A stretch of 64,000 nucleotides of DNA from positions 97,873,068 through 97,937,067 of the forward strand of contig OX578152.1 in the NCBI GenBank assembly GCA_951213105.1, given 5' to 3'. A program made the translations under genes and the position numbers. The stretch is from Amaurobius ferox. Taxonomy: Eukaryota; Arthropoda; Arachnida; Araneae; Amaurobiidae. A model generated the notes under the pieces. It was not told the origin of the DNA, ran no database searches, and saw only the letters and a program-made list of their open reading frames with translations. Below, piece after piece: positions 44,557 through 54,723 of this stretch. Within the stretch, counting starts at the first letter, position 1. Every line of letters begins with the position of its first letter.

Positions 44557-44564
44557 CAGTAGAC

Positions 44565-46415
44565 AGTTCCAATGGTGTCCATAGGTAAATACTATCGCCA
44601 TTGCCAGAAACTGGCTATTCTATCGGTTTTAATTCGAATTGTATGGCTGTCCTGACCAAATATTTTTGCATAGCTGAAAATAAAATCTATCGACAAATTC
44701 CGCTAATCAGCAACCTCAAATATGACTGAACTATTTTTCCTCTAACTAATCTTCCGGATGGAGGGCCACAAAAACAGAACTTTTCAATCCTGGCCATTCA
44801 GATTTTTTTTCTTAATTTTCACTAATCAGACATACACATGGCGAAGGCACACTTTAAAACAGATGTCTATTTATCTACGAACAATGCTGTCTTACGAGGT
44901 CAGACAAACAGGACAGACGTGAAGAGGCTGAAGTCCTGTCTGATTAGGGAGAGGAGCCATAGGAGCCTTAGGGTTCGCAATCACCTTTCATAGGACTGCA
45001 GCTGAAATGTGTTCAGGAGTTCGTATAACGTGTTTTTTCAATAAAATCTCAAATGCGAAATATCTCGAAACTATATCTTATATTTTGACAGACTGATACG
45101 TATATTTCTATAACTCCTGAACACATTTCGAAGACATTTAGAGCCCATCTGTGTTGTATGTTCAAGAGTTGTTATAGCGTGTTTTATCATCAAAATGTCG
45201 AATACGAAATTTCTATGATAAACCATACGTTATACCCAAATTTTGATTGACGGATTAGTAACAGTGTACAAAAAGCTGTGTACACGATGTGTAGCATAGC
45301 ACAAAAACTATTGAACATCTTGAGTGTAGCAATTGTTCAGTAGCGTAGGCAGAAAAAAAATGGGGGGCGGGGGGGAAGGTAGGCGTTTGCCAAATCGTAT
45401 GTATTACATTTTTTCAAACGTCTTTTTTAACTTCATACAATTTTATATAAAAGTAATTTGCATAAAAATTTGAAAACGAACGATTAGGGTCGAAGGAGAG
45501 GGGACCTATTTAACCTGGGTCAGAAACTTAATCTTCCTACTTCCACAGTAAATTCACCACTGAGTAAAACGTCTAGGTGATATAGTAATAACGTCAAAGT
45601 GATGGCCTGATCAATCTGAAAATAAAAAAGCCTTTGATGACTTTCAGTGGAAATAATCGTATCAAGTTTCTTTCAATTTGTTCGAGAGATATCGTGTCTA
45701 CAGACGGACGTATAGACAATATACACGGACATCATTGAAAAAGTGGTTGATTTCTGGATGCACAAAACGCACAGATCCATCAATATTGAATGGTCTTTTT
45801 TTTTTTTTTTTTAAACTCCCTTTACATATATTCAAGTGTTGTATGGAAAATATGTGAAAGGAACATCTATTTTTATATAATATATTATTCCAAATAGAAT
45901 GATTCCATTTATATGTTGCCAAATTGGAATGGTAATCCTTGAATCAGAGTCAAAATGTTTATCTCACAATCTAGATTATAATTTATGAAATTATTTTTTC
46001 TTAGTTCTGAAATTATATCAAAAGTGAGCGATGTTGTAGTGAGCGATGTCATCAATGTAATAAATCCACCATAAAAGTAGTAGATAATTTTTGAAAAATT
46101 GCCGATATCATATAGTATACAATTAAAATTAGTTTTAATTCAAATTAGATATCCCTATGCAAAATTAAAGTAAAAAAATCTGATGTGAACAGTACATGAC
46201 TTTCCTTATACAATGCAATGAATTTACTCTTTTTACAGTAAAAAAACAATTAGTTCCACGGTACTGTGTTTTTAACGTTGAATTGTACATTTGGCGGTTT
46301 TACGAAAGGACAACATGCAAGATTATTTCAAAGTACCCAATAAACTTATATTTCACGCAACTCTATATAAACAATTATCAATATTGATATCATCCTCCAT
46401 AAGCGATAGAGTCCA
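44565..46415. other. Non-coding stretch with SINE relic and diverged tandem copy
   Basis: 44745-44835 has SINE-like text (CCTCTAACTAATCTTCCGG, GGAGGGCCA). 45008-45110 and 45160-45255 are diverged repeats sharing GTTCAGGAGTT/GTTCAAGAGTT, ATAACGTGTTTT-like words and AAATCTCAAATGCGAAAT/AAATGTCGAATACGAAAT. Nothing else is recognised. Confidence 0.45.
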
Positions 46416-46417
46416 TA

Positions 46418-47725
46418 CAGTATTGTGGCAATTAATTGAGAAATGCAGTTTTTTTTTTATAAAATTCAGTTTTATTCAAGTTTTCTATGGATACATTTAA
46501 AACTAATAAGTGATATAACCTCCCCGAGACTTTATAACATCACAGACACGTTTCGGCATGGAATGTACTAGACTAGCACATGTAGTTTTAATTTCAACGT
46601 TTCTGAACCATATGTCAATAATGGCCGAAATTAGCTTGTCCATCGTCGTACAGTCAAATTTGTGAAGGCGTTTTCTGACAATAGCCCACAAATTTTCTAT
46701 GGGATTCAAGTCTGGTGAATTCCCGGGCCAATCCAGTACGGTAATATTTTTTTTGAGCAGAAATTTTTGATTCGCTTCGAAGTGTGACATAGCTCGCTGT
46801 CTTGTTGGAAAACGCAATCTCCGTTCGGCCACAGTTTAGCCATGGTGGGAAGCACTTTTCGGGTCAATATGACTTCGTAACTGGCACTGTTCATCATTCC
46901 CTTTACAGGAACAAGAGATTCTGTCCCCAAAACGCTGAAACAACCCCAAAACATCTTTTTGGGCGGATGCTTGATTGATGTGGTGCTGATTGAGAGGTTT
47001 TCCTTGGCTCCTTCTCACGAACATAGATCTAAATCCCTGAACCACAAAATGTGTTTCGTCAGAAAAGAGAACTTTCTCCCAGTCCATGTTTTGTATTTCC
47101 GTGCCCATTCCAACCTTTTTTTCTTCATGCGAAGCGTCAGAAGCTGCTTCTTGTACGGTCGACGAGCTCTCCGTCCGCGTTCTAACAGCCTGTATCGCAC
47201 TGTTGAAGGTGCAATATCAACACCAGCTGCCATCATGGATTTAGACAGGTCAAAACTGGTTAATCGAGGATTTTTAACACTCATTCGATGTAAAGTTTTG
47301 TCGTCACGAGTCGAAGTTGATCTTTTTCGGCCGTATCTTCCAGAGCAGTTGGTTCCAGCATTTCCTGTTTCCTGAAACCGCTTCCAGATCCTCCCGACAC
47401 TTGCTGTACTCACTCCACATATTTTACCTATTTCCTCGAACGTCTTAGAAGTGTGTTCTCTAAGCGCAATCACTTTAGCACGTGTTTCCGCGCTGATATC
47501 CATGACGCTAATGAGCCCCGCAACAACTGAGAAACTACCACTGCGGAACACCTGCCACCTGGCGGAGGAATTTGAACACCTGCTACTTACCAGGTGCATA
47601 CGAACACCTGCTACTTTGATAATAACTGCAATTTGAACTCTGAGCTAATTTGGAGTGCTTCTTCCCAAGCTTACGTGTGATAAAACGAAAAAAATGACAT
47701 TTCTCAATTAATTGCCACAATACTG
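46418..47725 (-). mobile_element. Tc1/mariner-type transposon with perfect 28-bp TIRs
   Basis: 46418-46445 (CAGTATTGTGGC...) is an exact reverse complement of 47698-47725, and TA dinucleotides flank both ends (46416-46417, 47726-47727). The length is 1308 bp, normal for Tc1-like elements. Transposase is on the minus strand. The perfect ends with a broken gene mean it can only move if supplied with transposase from elsewhere. Confidence 0.95.
46503..47503 (-). pseudogene. Tc1-like DD34E transposase with frameshifts
   Basis: The ATG at 47503 gives MDISAETRAKVIALREH, then a first HTH (EEIGKICGVSTASVGRIWKR), the GRYGRKRSTST hook-like motif, a second HTH (TSFDLSKSMMAAG) and RRPYKKQLLT. The catalytic part is spread over three further frames: LFSDETHF (first D), VFQQDSELCHTSKRI (second D) and DWPGNSPDLNPIENLW (final E), about 34 residues after the second D. 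It ends VCDVIKSRGGYITY. All catalytic acids are present, but at least three frameshifts (near 47080, 46950 and 46750) stop expression. Domain order and length fit the IS630-Tc1-mariner family. Confidence 0.92.
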
Positions 47726-47739
47726 TATATTAAAACATT

Positions 47740-48135
47740 TTATTAATTATTACATCAATTAGGAGTCATTTTCATTAATTTAGTGTCATTTTTGTAATTT
47801 TGACGATATTTTCGTCAATTTGGCAACATTTAAAAAGTCAACAAGTTGAAATATTCCGACAAATACTTCACCAAAATTTTGCCAAACACTACGGACGGAA
47901 AATTAGGTTTTCCTTATAGTAGATTCTTATATTCTTTTCAAGATATTGAATTTTAGTCAATAAGTCGTCATTTTCATTGATTAAGCGTCATTTTAATCAA
48001 TTTGGCGACATTTTCATTAATTTGTTAATATATAGAAAAGTCGTCAAGTTGGCGATATTCCGATAACTTCGTTGCCAAAATCTCGCTAAGCATTACGGAT
48101 GGAAAAATAAGTTATTCTTATAGCAAATAAATGAC
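47740..48135. repeat. Diverged tandem duplication of ~190 bp
   Basis: 47760-47935 and 47955-48130 share TCATTTTCATT, AATTTGGCRACATTT, AAGTCRWCAAGTTG, ATATTCCGA, CACTACGGACGGAAAA/CATTACGGATGGAAAA and CTTATAG in order. Non-coding. Confidence 0.7.
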
Positions 48136-48929
48136 TATTGGTTTTCAAATAAAAAAGTATTATCCAAAGTATCTTTTCTTATGAATGGCGAGCTAGATCC
48201 ACGGGAATGATGTCACCCAATTTATCACATGATATTATATATGAAAAGTGACCATATTTCACAATATTTAATAATTTTTTGATAAATTTATTTGAAAAAT
48301 GTGCAATATTTCGAGAACGGTTTATGCTAGCGTTCTAAAGTTTGTGTTAATTGTTTCCTAATAAAAAACTACATAAGAAATAACTATTTGCATAACACTT
48401 TATTAAAGGCTTTGATTTTTTCAAAATTTCACTCGAAAATTTAGGGGAGTTCTGAACATTAGACTGTGTTTAAAAACAATAGGCTCCAGTATTCATGGAT
48501 TGTAATTTTTGTACTAAATTTCATTCGAATCGCCCCATTCGTTCGTGAGATATCGTCTCCACAGACTCATTGACACACACACACACACAGACATCACCTC
48601 AAAAACGTTTGATTCGTGTTCGGGGATGCTTGAAACGTGCTCCCATCAAAAACTCGAACATCAAAAGTCGAATTTTCGATCCCGTCACAATACTTTTCAT
48701 ATACATTATACTATGTATACAAGGAAAGTAATATATTTTAAAATTTTATTTAATATTTCCCTCACTAACTGTTTAGTTTGACTTATTAAATTAATTATCA
48801 AAAGAAATTTAATGCTGAATATTATTTTATTTGATACTGCTGAAATTTAGAGATTGACTGCTAACAGTGATGAAATAGCACTGTATAGCAACATAAAATA
48901 TATTCGCTAAACCTGCTGTCTTAAATAAT
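48136..48929. other. Non-coding stretch with a dispersed-repeat arm
   Basis: 48540-48740 (ACACACACAGACATC, AAACGTTTGATTCGTGTTC, GAAACGTGCTCCCATC, GAAAGTAATA) matches, in reverse, 60810-60950. This is the end of the foldback family also seen at 57240-57420 and 58840-58980. Confidence 0.55.
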
Positions 48930-49118
48930 CTGAAATTAAAAATATTTCGTCATTAGTTATAGCATAAAAATTTGGTTGAATATATCAAACAGTTTCTGAG
49001 CAACCACTCCAGCAAAGAATTTCTTACCTGAAGAAGGAGGGTATTTTTTGCTTCTGAAACGATTGATATATTTAATCAACTATTTATGCTGTAACTAACG
49101 AATTAATTTTAATTTCAG
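48930..49118. repeat. Foldback element, 189 bp
   Basis: CTGAAATTAAAAATATTTCG at 48930 onward is matched by the complement ending 49118. The arms continue through ATAGCATAAA/TTTATGCT and TTGAATATATCAA/TTGATATATTTAA. The centre has CTGAAGAAGG...CTTCTGAAACG, the same layout as the centre of the foldback at 49876-50152. Confidence 0.75.
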
Positions 49119-49270
49119 GCTACAGAAACCTTTTTTTAATCGGTAAAAATATGTTCTTTTATGTATAGAAAGTTTGTTATGGGAAGAAATCCATTATGTT
49201 ATTATTGTTAAAAATATACCAAAGGAATATGTTGATCCAATTCCCAGTACCTTAGGCTAGTGCAAGAATG

Positions 49271-49290
49271 CCCCCCCCCCCCCCCCCCCC
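49271..49290 (+). repeat. Poly-C run
   Basis: Twenty C in a row. Similar long C or G runs occur at 35755-35780, 24729-24744 and other places. Confidence 0.9.
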
Positions 49291-49875
49291 GAGGTACAGC
49301 AGAAAGCAGAAACACAAGTTCTCTGAAACTGAAGAACTCCGTTTTGCGGGAGGAATGGAACAAAGCGAACGAATGGAACGAATCGACTCTTCCTAGGACA
49401 AACTTCCACCTCTGTGCTTCCTGCCATACCCATTACCTTAGGATGGAATAAACTCGTCGGTGTATTACTGCTCTGGTGATCCAGTGGGTTGCTGTACCTT
49501 AGTTATACAGTTGGGAATTTATAAAACATAGTTATTCATTTTATCTCTAGTTGGCGCCACCACACAATAAGCCAAAATTAGGAAAGATACTTTTTTTGAA
49601 AATTAATTTGATATATTTACTAACTATAAAGAGTGTTCTAATTGTATTAGGAGATTCAGAAATGCGTATTTTACAAGCAAAGTAAATTTCAGACTTTCAT
49701 ATTCAGTATTTTTTTTATTACTGCTCATTTTTATAAAATTACATTGATGGCATAGGGAATCAATGAGTGAGACTTCCCCTTAAAGGCATACTAAAATTTG
49801 CATAGTGGCTCTTTAGAGCTAGAAATAGTAATTGGTTTTAGAAATAAATAAAATTGGTATCACGTCTGATTTCAT

Positions 49876-50152
49876 ACCAGCAGAAACAACAAGATCTCAA
49901 CTATAATAGAAGGTCTTTATTTCACTTCTTTAAGACGTACAAAACTTTAAAAGGCCAGAGCGCTTTCGAGCGTAAATACGCTCTTCATCAGTGGCTACTT
50001 ACTGTATGAGCCACTGATGAAGAGCGTAAGTAGCCACTGACGAAGAGCGTATTTACGCTCGAAAGCGCTCTGGATTTTTAAAGTTTTGTACGTCCTAAAG
50101 AAGTGAAATAAAGATCTTCTATTATAGTTGTGATCTTGTTGTTTCTGCTGGT
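49876..50152. mobile_element. Foldback element, 277 bp, with hammerhead-like core text
   Basis: Outer arms (ACCAGCAGAAACAACAAGATC at left, complement ending 50152) extend about 115 bp each with few mismatches. Inner part repeats GCCACTGAYGAAGAGCGTA. CTGACGA at 50037-50043 is followed by a perfect GAGCGT/ACGCTC hairpin (50045-50060) and GAAA (50061-50064). The left arm read on the minus strand gives CTGATGA and the same hairpin. A 9-bp word TTTTAGAAA occurs on both sides (about 49835 and 50151) and could be a target duplication. Confidence 0.75.
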
Positions 50153-50205
50153 TTTAGAAAGCTATAATTCTATAGTTAAGAGAAAAATAGGCAAATAGGG
50201 CAAAA

Positions 50206-50265
50206 TCCAGGCACTGTAAGCAAATGCTGACCTAAATTTATTTTCTAAGTAGATTATTTATGACC
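50206..50265 (-). pseudogene. Outlying ZNF-C finger relic
   Basis: GTAAGCAAATGCTGACCTAA and TTATTTATGAC are finger text in the ZNF orientation. It lies beyond the hAT-like insertion that follows. Confidence 0.45.
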
Positions 50266-50299
50266 TTTTATATTGATATACAACTTTTTTACCCACAGG

Positions 50300-51558
50300 T
50301 AAAGATGTGGGTGAAAAAATTTTCCGCTATCTTTTTCCGGAAAAATTTCCCCTCTTTTTTTTCCTTTTTATTAATTTGAAAATAGAATATCATACTCTTT
50401 CCAAACTATTTTTTTGAAAAAGGAGTAGTTTTACAAGAAATTTTGATCATTGAGATTTTCATTTCGAAAAGGAAAATCAAGGGGGGTGGTGGGGGGGGGG
50501 GGCAAATGTGCGTATGTGCACTTTACTTTAAAGAAAAAGAATGGATGGCAACTAAAAGGGTACAGGTGACATTTTACTCATTCTCAGAAGAAAACAAAGT
50601 TTTAAGAAGCCTATTCTTTTAGTATTAAGTTCTAAAAAATTTATAAAAATATAAAAAAGAATGGAATGTTTTCACAAGTTCTGCTGAGGAAAAATACCTT
50701 AATAGCATTAAATATATGCTTAACTCATCTTACACATTCTTTTCTTTCTTATGATACTCACTTGTTCAATTACAAGCAGGTATTTTTAAAACAATTTTTA
50801 ATAAAATGTCTATATAAAATAAGTTATTCTTAAAAGTGCTTGATCGTTATACGCATTTTTTTTTGTCATATGCTTATACATTTAATAATTTATTGTTATA
50901 TATATAAAGAGCTAGTAATTTATTTTTTATTTTTGTTATTTTTCAAGAAGATGGTAGAATGTTTCCCTTTGAATTATCAGTATGTATTGAAGGAAATGCA
51001 ATATAATATTTAATGTATTTTTCAATTATAATTAGTTTTGTATTTTGTTTAGATTACTATATTTTTTAACACCTATTTTAAATTTATTTTTACCTATAAC
51101 AAATACCTATATACCTAAAATAAATTTTTATACCTATAATAAATAATAAATTATTTATGATTATGATAAGGTTTAACAGTTTCAAATTATTTTTCAAGGT
51201 ATTCCATTCGTGCAATGATTTAAAATTGGTATTTTGAAAATTAAAAAATATTTTGATAGACTAAATAGAAATATTTTTTAGTCTATAAAAATAATTCAAA
51301 AACAAGCATATTTAAGGAAAATAATAAATTGCAGCTGCTACCTGCAGTATACAGATATAAGAAATTTTCATGTATAGAATTTTTTTTATATATTTCTAGA
51401 TTGAAATGTTTTTTCAGCCTTGTTATATAATGTATATTTGACTACAGCTGTAATATAAGAATAAACACTTTTGAAAGTCACTCAACATATTATTCCAGTT
51501 GAAATGTAATATAGAGAATAATTTCAAAATTTTCGGTTGTGGAAAATTCACATCTCTA
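50300..51558. mobile_element. hAT-like non-autonomous element (MITE)
   Basis: Termini TAAAGATGTGGG...TTTTCC (50300 onward) and TAGAGATGTGAATTTTCC (complement ending 51558) are imperfect inverted repeats. They are flanked by CCCACAGG (50292-50299) and CTCATAGG (51559-51566), an 8-bp duplication with two transitions. The interior is AT-rich without coding text. It separates two groups of decayed ZNF-C fingers, so it inserted after the gene existed. Confidence 0.65.
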
Positions 51559-51566
51559 CTCATAGG

Positions 51567-51758
51567 GAAACTGATCTTCAATAAAGATTTTATTACTCCA
51601 CTGGAATGTGCAAGCAAATGTTGATTTAAACTTTTCTTCATAGCAAATAATATTTAGAACATTTTACATATAAATGGTTTCTCTCCAAGATGAGCAAGCA
51701 AATATTTATATAAATTTATTTTTAAAGCAAATGATTTCTGACATATTTCACATACAAA
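51567..51758 (-). pseudogene. ZNF-C fingers beyond a stop codon
   Basis: Immediately after the TGA at 51759-51761 the same frame gives a complete finger, FVCEICQKSFALKINLYKYL followed by LAH, then GEKPFICKMF, a further stop, and MKKSLNQHLLAHSSG. The ancestral protein thus ran at least two fingers longer. Confidence 0.75.
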
Positions 51759-52823
51759 TCATGGTTTTTTACTAGTATGTGTATGCAAATGGCAAGAGAA
51801 ACTTGATTCCCAAGTAAATGATTTCTGACATATTTCACATACAAATGTCTTTTCACCAGTATGCGAACGCAAATGCCGATCACAATGCTCTTTCTGAGAA
51901 AATGATTTATTACATATTTCACATACAAATAGTTTCTCACTAGTATGTGTAAGCAAATGTTTATCAAAATTTTTTTTCTGAAAAAATGATTGCTGACATA
52001 TTTCGCACACAAATGGTTTACCAGTATGTGAAAGTAAATGTTGCTCACAATAAGATTTTGTAGCAAATGATTTCTGACATATTTTGCACTCAAATCGATT
52101 CCTACCAGTATGTGTGAGCAAATGTCGATCTAAAGTACTCCTCCGAGAATAGGACTTAAGACATTTTTGACATAAAAATGATTTCTTTTTAGTATGTGTA
52201 AGTAAATGTTCATTATAATTTTTTTCCCAAGTAAATGATTTGTGACATATGTCACATACAAAGGGTTTTTCACCAGTATGTGAACGCAAATGTAGATTTA
52301 AATCTATTTTCCTAGTATACGATTTCTGACATATTTCGCAAACAAATGATCTTTCACTTGTATGTGTATGCAAATGGCAATATAAATAGTTTTTCCTAGT
52401 AAATGATTTTTGACATATTTCACATGCAAATGGCTTCTCACCTGTATGTTCAGCATGTGTAAATAAATGTTGATCTGAATGTTTTTTCTCAGTAAATGAT
52501 TTTTGACATATTTCACATACAAATGGTTTTTTACCAATATGTTTAAATAAATGTTGATGTAAACTTCTTTTCAAAGAAAATGATTTCTGACATATCTCAC
52601 ATGAAAATGGTTTCTGACCAGTATGCATATGTAAATGTTGATTTAAATTTTTTCCCCCAGTAAATGATTTCTCATCAGTATGTGTAAGCCAATGTTGATC
52701 TAATTTTATTGTACAAGTAAATGATTTCTGACATATTTCACATATAAAGGGTTTCTCACTAGTATGTATAAGCAAATGTTGATCTATTTTCAGGTATAAT
52801 AAATTTTGACATATTTCACACAC
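51759..52823 (-). CDS. Poly-C2H2 zinc-finger protein, ~12-13 fingers (ZNF-C)
   Basis: 354 residues. The fingers are the CEICQKSF type but more diverged than in ZNF-A and ZNF-B. Finger 1 is shortened, the third has lost its Cys pair (DEKSFTGGKNLNQH), and one linker is enlarged (THAEHTGEKPF). About eleven fingers look able to bind zinc. The stop is a TGA placed exactly between KP and F of a finger linker, after which a good finger continues, so the present C terminus is a truncation. The N terminus begins inside a finger; upstream fingers are decayed. It may be a live shorter gene or a young pseudogene. It shares 5' flank with ZNF-A and ZNF-B. Confidence 0.8.
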   Translation of the reverse strand: MCEICQNLLYLKIDQHLLIHTSEKPFICEICQKSFTCTIKLDQHWLTHTDEKSFTGGKNLNQHLHMHTGQKPFSCEICQKSFSLKRSLHQHLFKHIGKKPFVCEICQKSFTEKKHSDQHLFTHAEHTGEKPFACEICQKSFTRKNYLYCHLHTHTSERSFVCEICQKSYTRKIDLNLHLRSHTGEKPFVCDICHKSFTWEKNYNEHLLTHTKKKSFLCQKCLKSYSRRSTLDRHLLTHTGRNRFECKICQKSFATKSYCEQHLLSHTGKPFVCEICQQSFFQKKNFDKHLLTHTSEKLFVCEICNKSFSQKEHCDRHLRSHTGEKTFVCEICQKSFTWESSFSCHLHTHTSKKP

Positions 52824-52960
52824 AAAGTTCTTATCAGTATGTACAAAACAATGTTGATCTAAATTCTATGCAAAATATTTCTGACATATTTCACATATAA
52901 CTGGTTTCTCGTCAGTCGTATGAAAAAAAAATCATATGCAAATAGTGTATCTGTTATTTT
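52824..52960 (-). pseudogene. Decayed fingers upstream of ZNF-C
   Basis: CATATTTCACATATAACTGG and TGTTGATCTAAATTC are finger text in broken frames, equal in place to 3971-4260. Confidence 0.55.
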
Positions 52961-53640
52961 TAACACAAATAAAAAAGTAACATGAATTATTTTGTGATTC
53001 ACTCTTCTTATGCATACATTTTAATGAGAAGATAATCCTATGATGGTCAATCGACTTTTAACACTCAAATATAATATATAATTATAATATATAACAAATT
53101 TTATTGAATGTAGTAAGTTTTGAATTCTGTTTATGGAAGTCTGTCTTAAATTTCTTGCTAAAGTATAAGCTTTAGGATTTTACTGATAACTTATGTACAT
53201 CGATATAATACTATCAGGTGAATCATCTCATATCAATTAATGTAAAGGGCAGTAGAGTGCATAATTGCTGAAACTTTTTCAAATGTAGCAAATTCAAACT
53301 CATTTATAATTATAAGAATGAAAAATTTTGGATCTACTGATAGTCACTAAAAAATGAGAAAATTTCCCAAATGCAGTTTATAAAAGTACAGAATAAATAA
53401 TTAGTGACAAGCTTCGTAAACTACGTAACTTTAGAACAGTAATAGGCAAGAATGTAAAAAAGGTCGATCAAATTATTTCCTAAGGAATTAAACTGGGATA
53501 AATTTATTCACAAGAAAATCACATTGACATCACTGTACCACAAAATGTAGATATTTTCAAAGAAAACCAATATATTTGCTGACTGCTGAAGCAGAAGAGA
53601 TTGATTGCTCAGTATTCGTGAATTGAGAATTGTAGAAGAG
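52961..53640 (-). promoter_or_regulatory. Shared 5' flank of ZNF-C
   Basis: Homologous to the 5' flanks of ZNF-A and ZNF-B: TTTTACTGATAACTTATG, AAAGGGCAGTAGAGTGC, AAGGAATTAAACTGG-ATAAATTTATTCACAAGAAAA (very like ZNF-B), TACCACAAAATGTAGATATTTTC, ATATTTGCTGACTGCTG. ZNF-B and ZNF-C share more words here than either does with ZNF-A. Confidence 0.55.
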
Positions 53641-54295
53641 AGTGATCGCGAATGATTCTTTTCTATCTACACACACACAGCGGAGGATGCACATCAAACG
53701 TTAAAGATGCCATGCTGTGATTGGCCAAGCCATCCAACCAGCAATACGTGTTTCCAACCCTTAAGGATTCAGAAGTTGGCGATGAATGATCATTTTCGCC
53801 AAGGATCTAGTTTCCATAGTTTACGCAACCTACGTATTTACATTCTCTTGTTCTCATCTCGTATATCACAGTAGGATTAAATTTAATGTAATTATATTTA
53901 ATTAACTTCATATACCAGAATATATTTACGCTTTTTTAGAACTAGGGTACTTTTGATGAATTTAATTTTTTTTAAATTGAGTATTTAGAAAATATTTTAT
54001 TATCAATATTTTGGACTTAAAAAATAATAATTTAAACGAAGTTAATTAATGAACGTTTCCTCTATAAATCAAGAAAAGGGGGATGGGGTGGATTTATCAC
54101 TTTCATTTGGAATTTATTATTTTGTCAAGATATCGTAGAATGCAGGAAATTTCGCCTTTATATCCTGTATATATTAGTGACGATTGGATTGAGGGAGTTC
54201 GCGAAGCGAGAAAAAAAGTGGGGAGGGTTGGTGAGCTTCACCGATCAAGGGATGGCTATATTAAGCCTACGTATCAGACAGCTCGCCGAGCGCCA
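53641..54295. other. Non-coding stretch, nothing recognised
   Basis: Contains a CA-rich run (53671-53681) and a GC-richer start at 54170. No gene recognised. Confidence 0.4.
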
Positions 54296-54308
54296 GCGAG
54301 TAGGAGGC

Positions 54309-54710
54309 AGGGTACGACGGTCCAGTGGTTAGCGCGTGGGGATTGCACTCGGACGACCTGAATTCGATTCCCGTCTCTGTCCAAACTGTCGCCGTGTTCA
54401 CGCGAAGTAGGATCACGTTAAGCATGTTGGTCCGTAAGTCCTTTTATAGAAGTTGGCGGTAGAGGAAGGAGGGCATGATGGATGCCTCCCCACTAGGTTC
54501 CGGTTTAAACTGGGCGGTACTTCCCAGCCGTCCAAACAGATACTTTACACCGTCCAAATGGATGCTCTATGTCTTCGGATGAGTCGGACGGTCTGGGTCT
54601 TCAACACCTTCGGGTAAAGTATCTGTTCGGCCGTCCAAAGTGCTGCTCATGTTCCAGGACGAGTTCGACACCTTCGGGTAGGTCGGACGGTCTGGTTCGA
54701 AGAAAAAGAA
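54309..54710 (+). mobile_element. tRNA-derived SINE with 13-bp target-site duplication
   Basis: Flanked by GCGAGTAGGAGGC at 54296-54308 and 54711-54723. The head carries an A box (GGTCCAGTGGTTAGCGCG) and a B box (GAATTCGATTCCC), typical of a tRNA-derived polymerase III promoter. The body matches the complement of 31262-31554 (GAGGGCATGATGGATGCCTC, GGTTCCGGTTTAAACTGGG, CCGTCCAAA). The 3' part is partly duplicated: the ATG-AGTCGGACGGTCTGGGTC tail occurs at 54579 and again at 54679. It ends in an A-rich tail, AGAAAAAGAA. Confidence 0.93.
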
Positions 54711-54723
54711 GCGAGTAGGAGGC

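Noticed and set aside
45345..45570. hAT-like MITE starting CAGTAGCGTAGGCAG
   Set aside because: The right end (complement CAGTGGTGAATTTACTG) matches poorly and no 8-bp duplication is visible.
50014..50064. Confident hammerhead ribozyme
   Set aside because: The core words are present, but there is an extra A before stem II and stems I and III are not identified; reported only as a resemblance.
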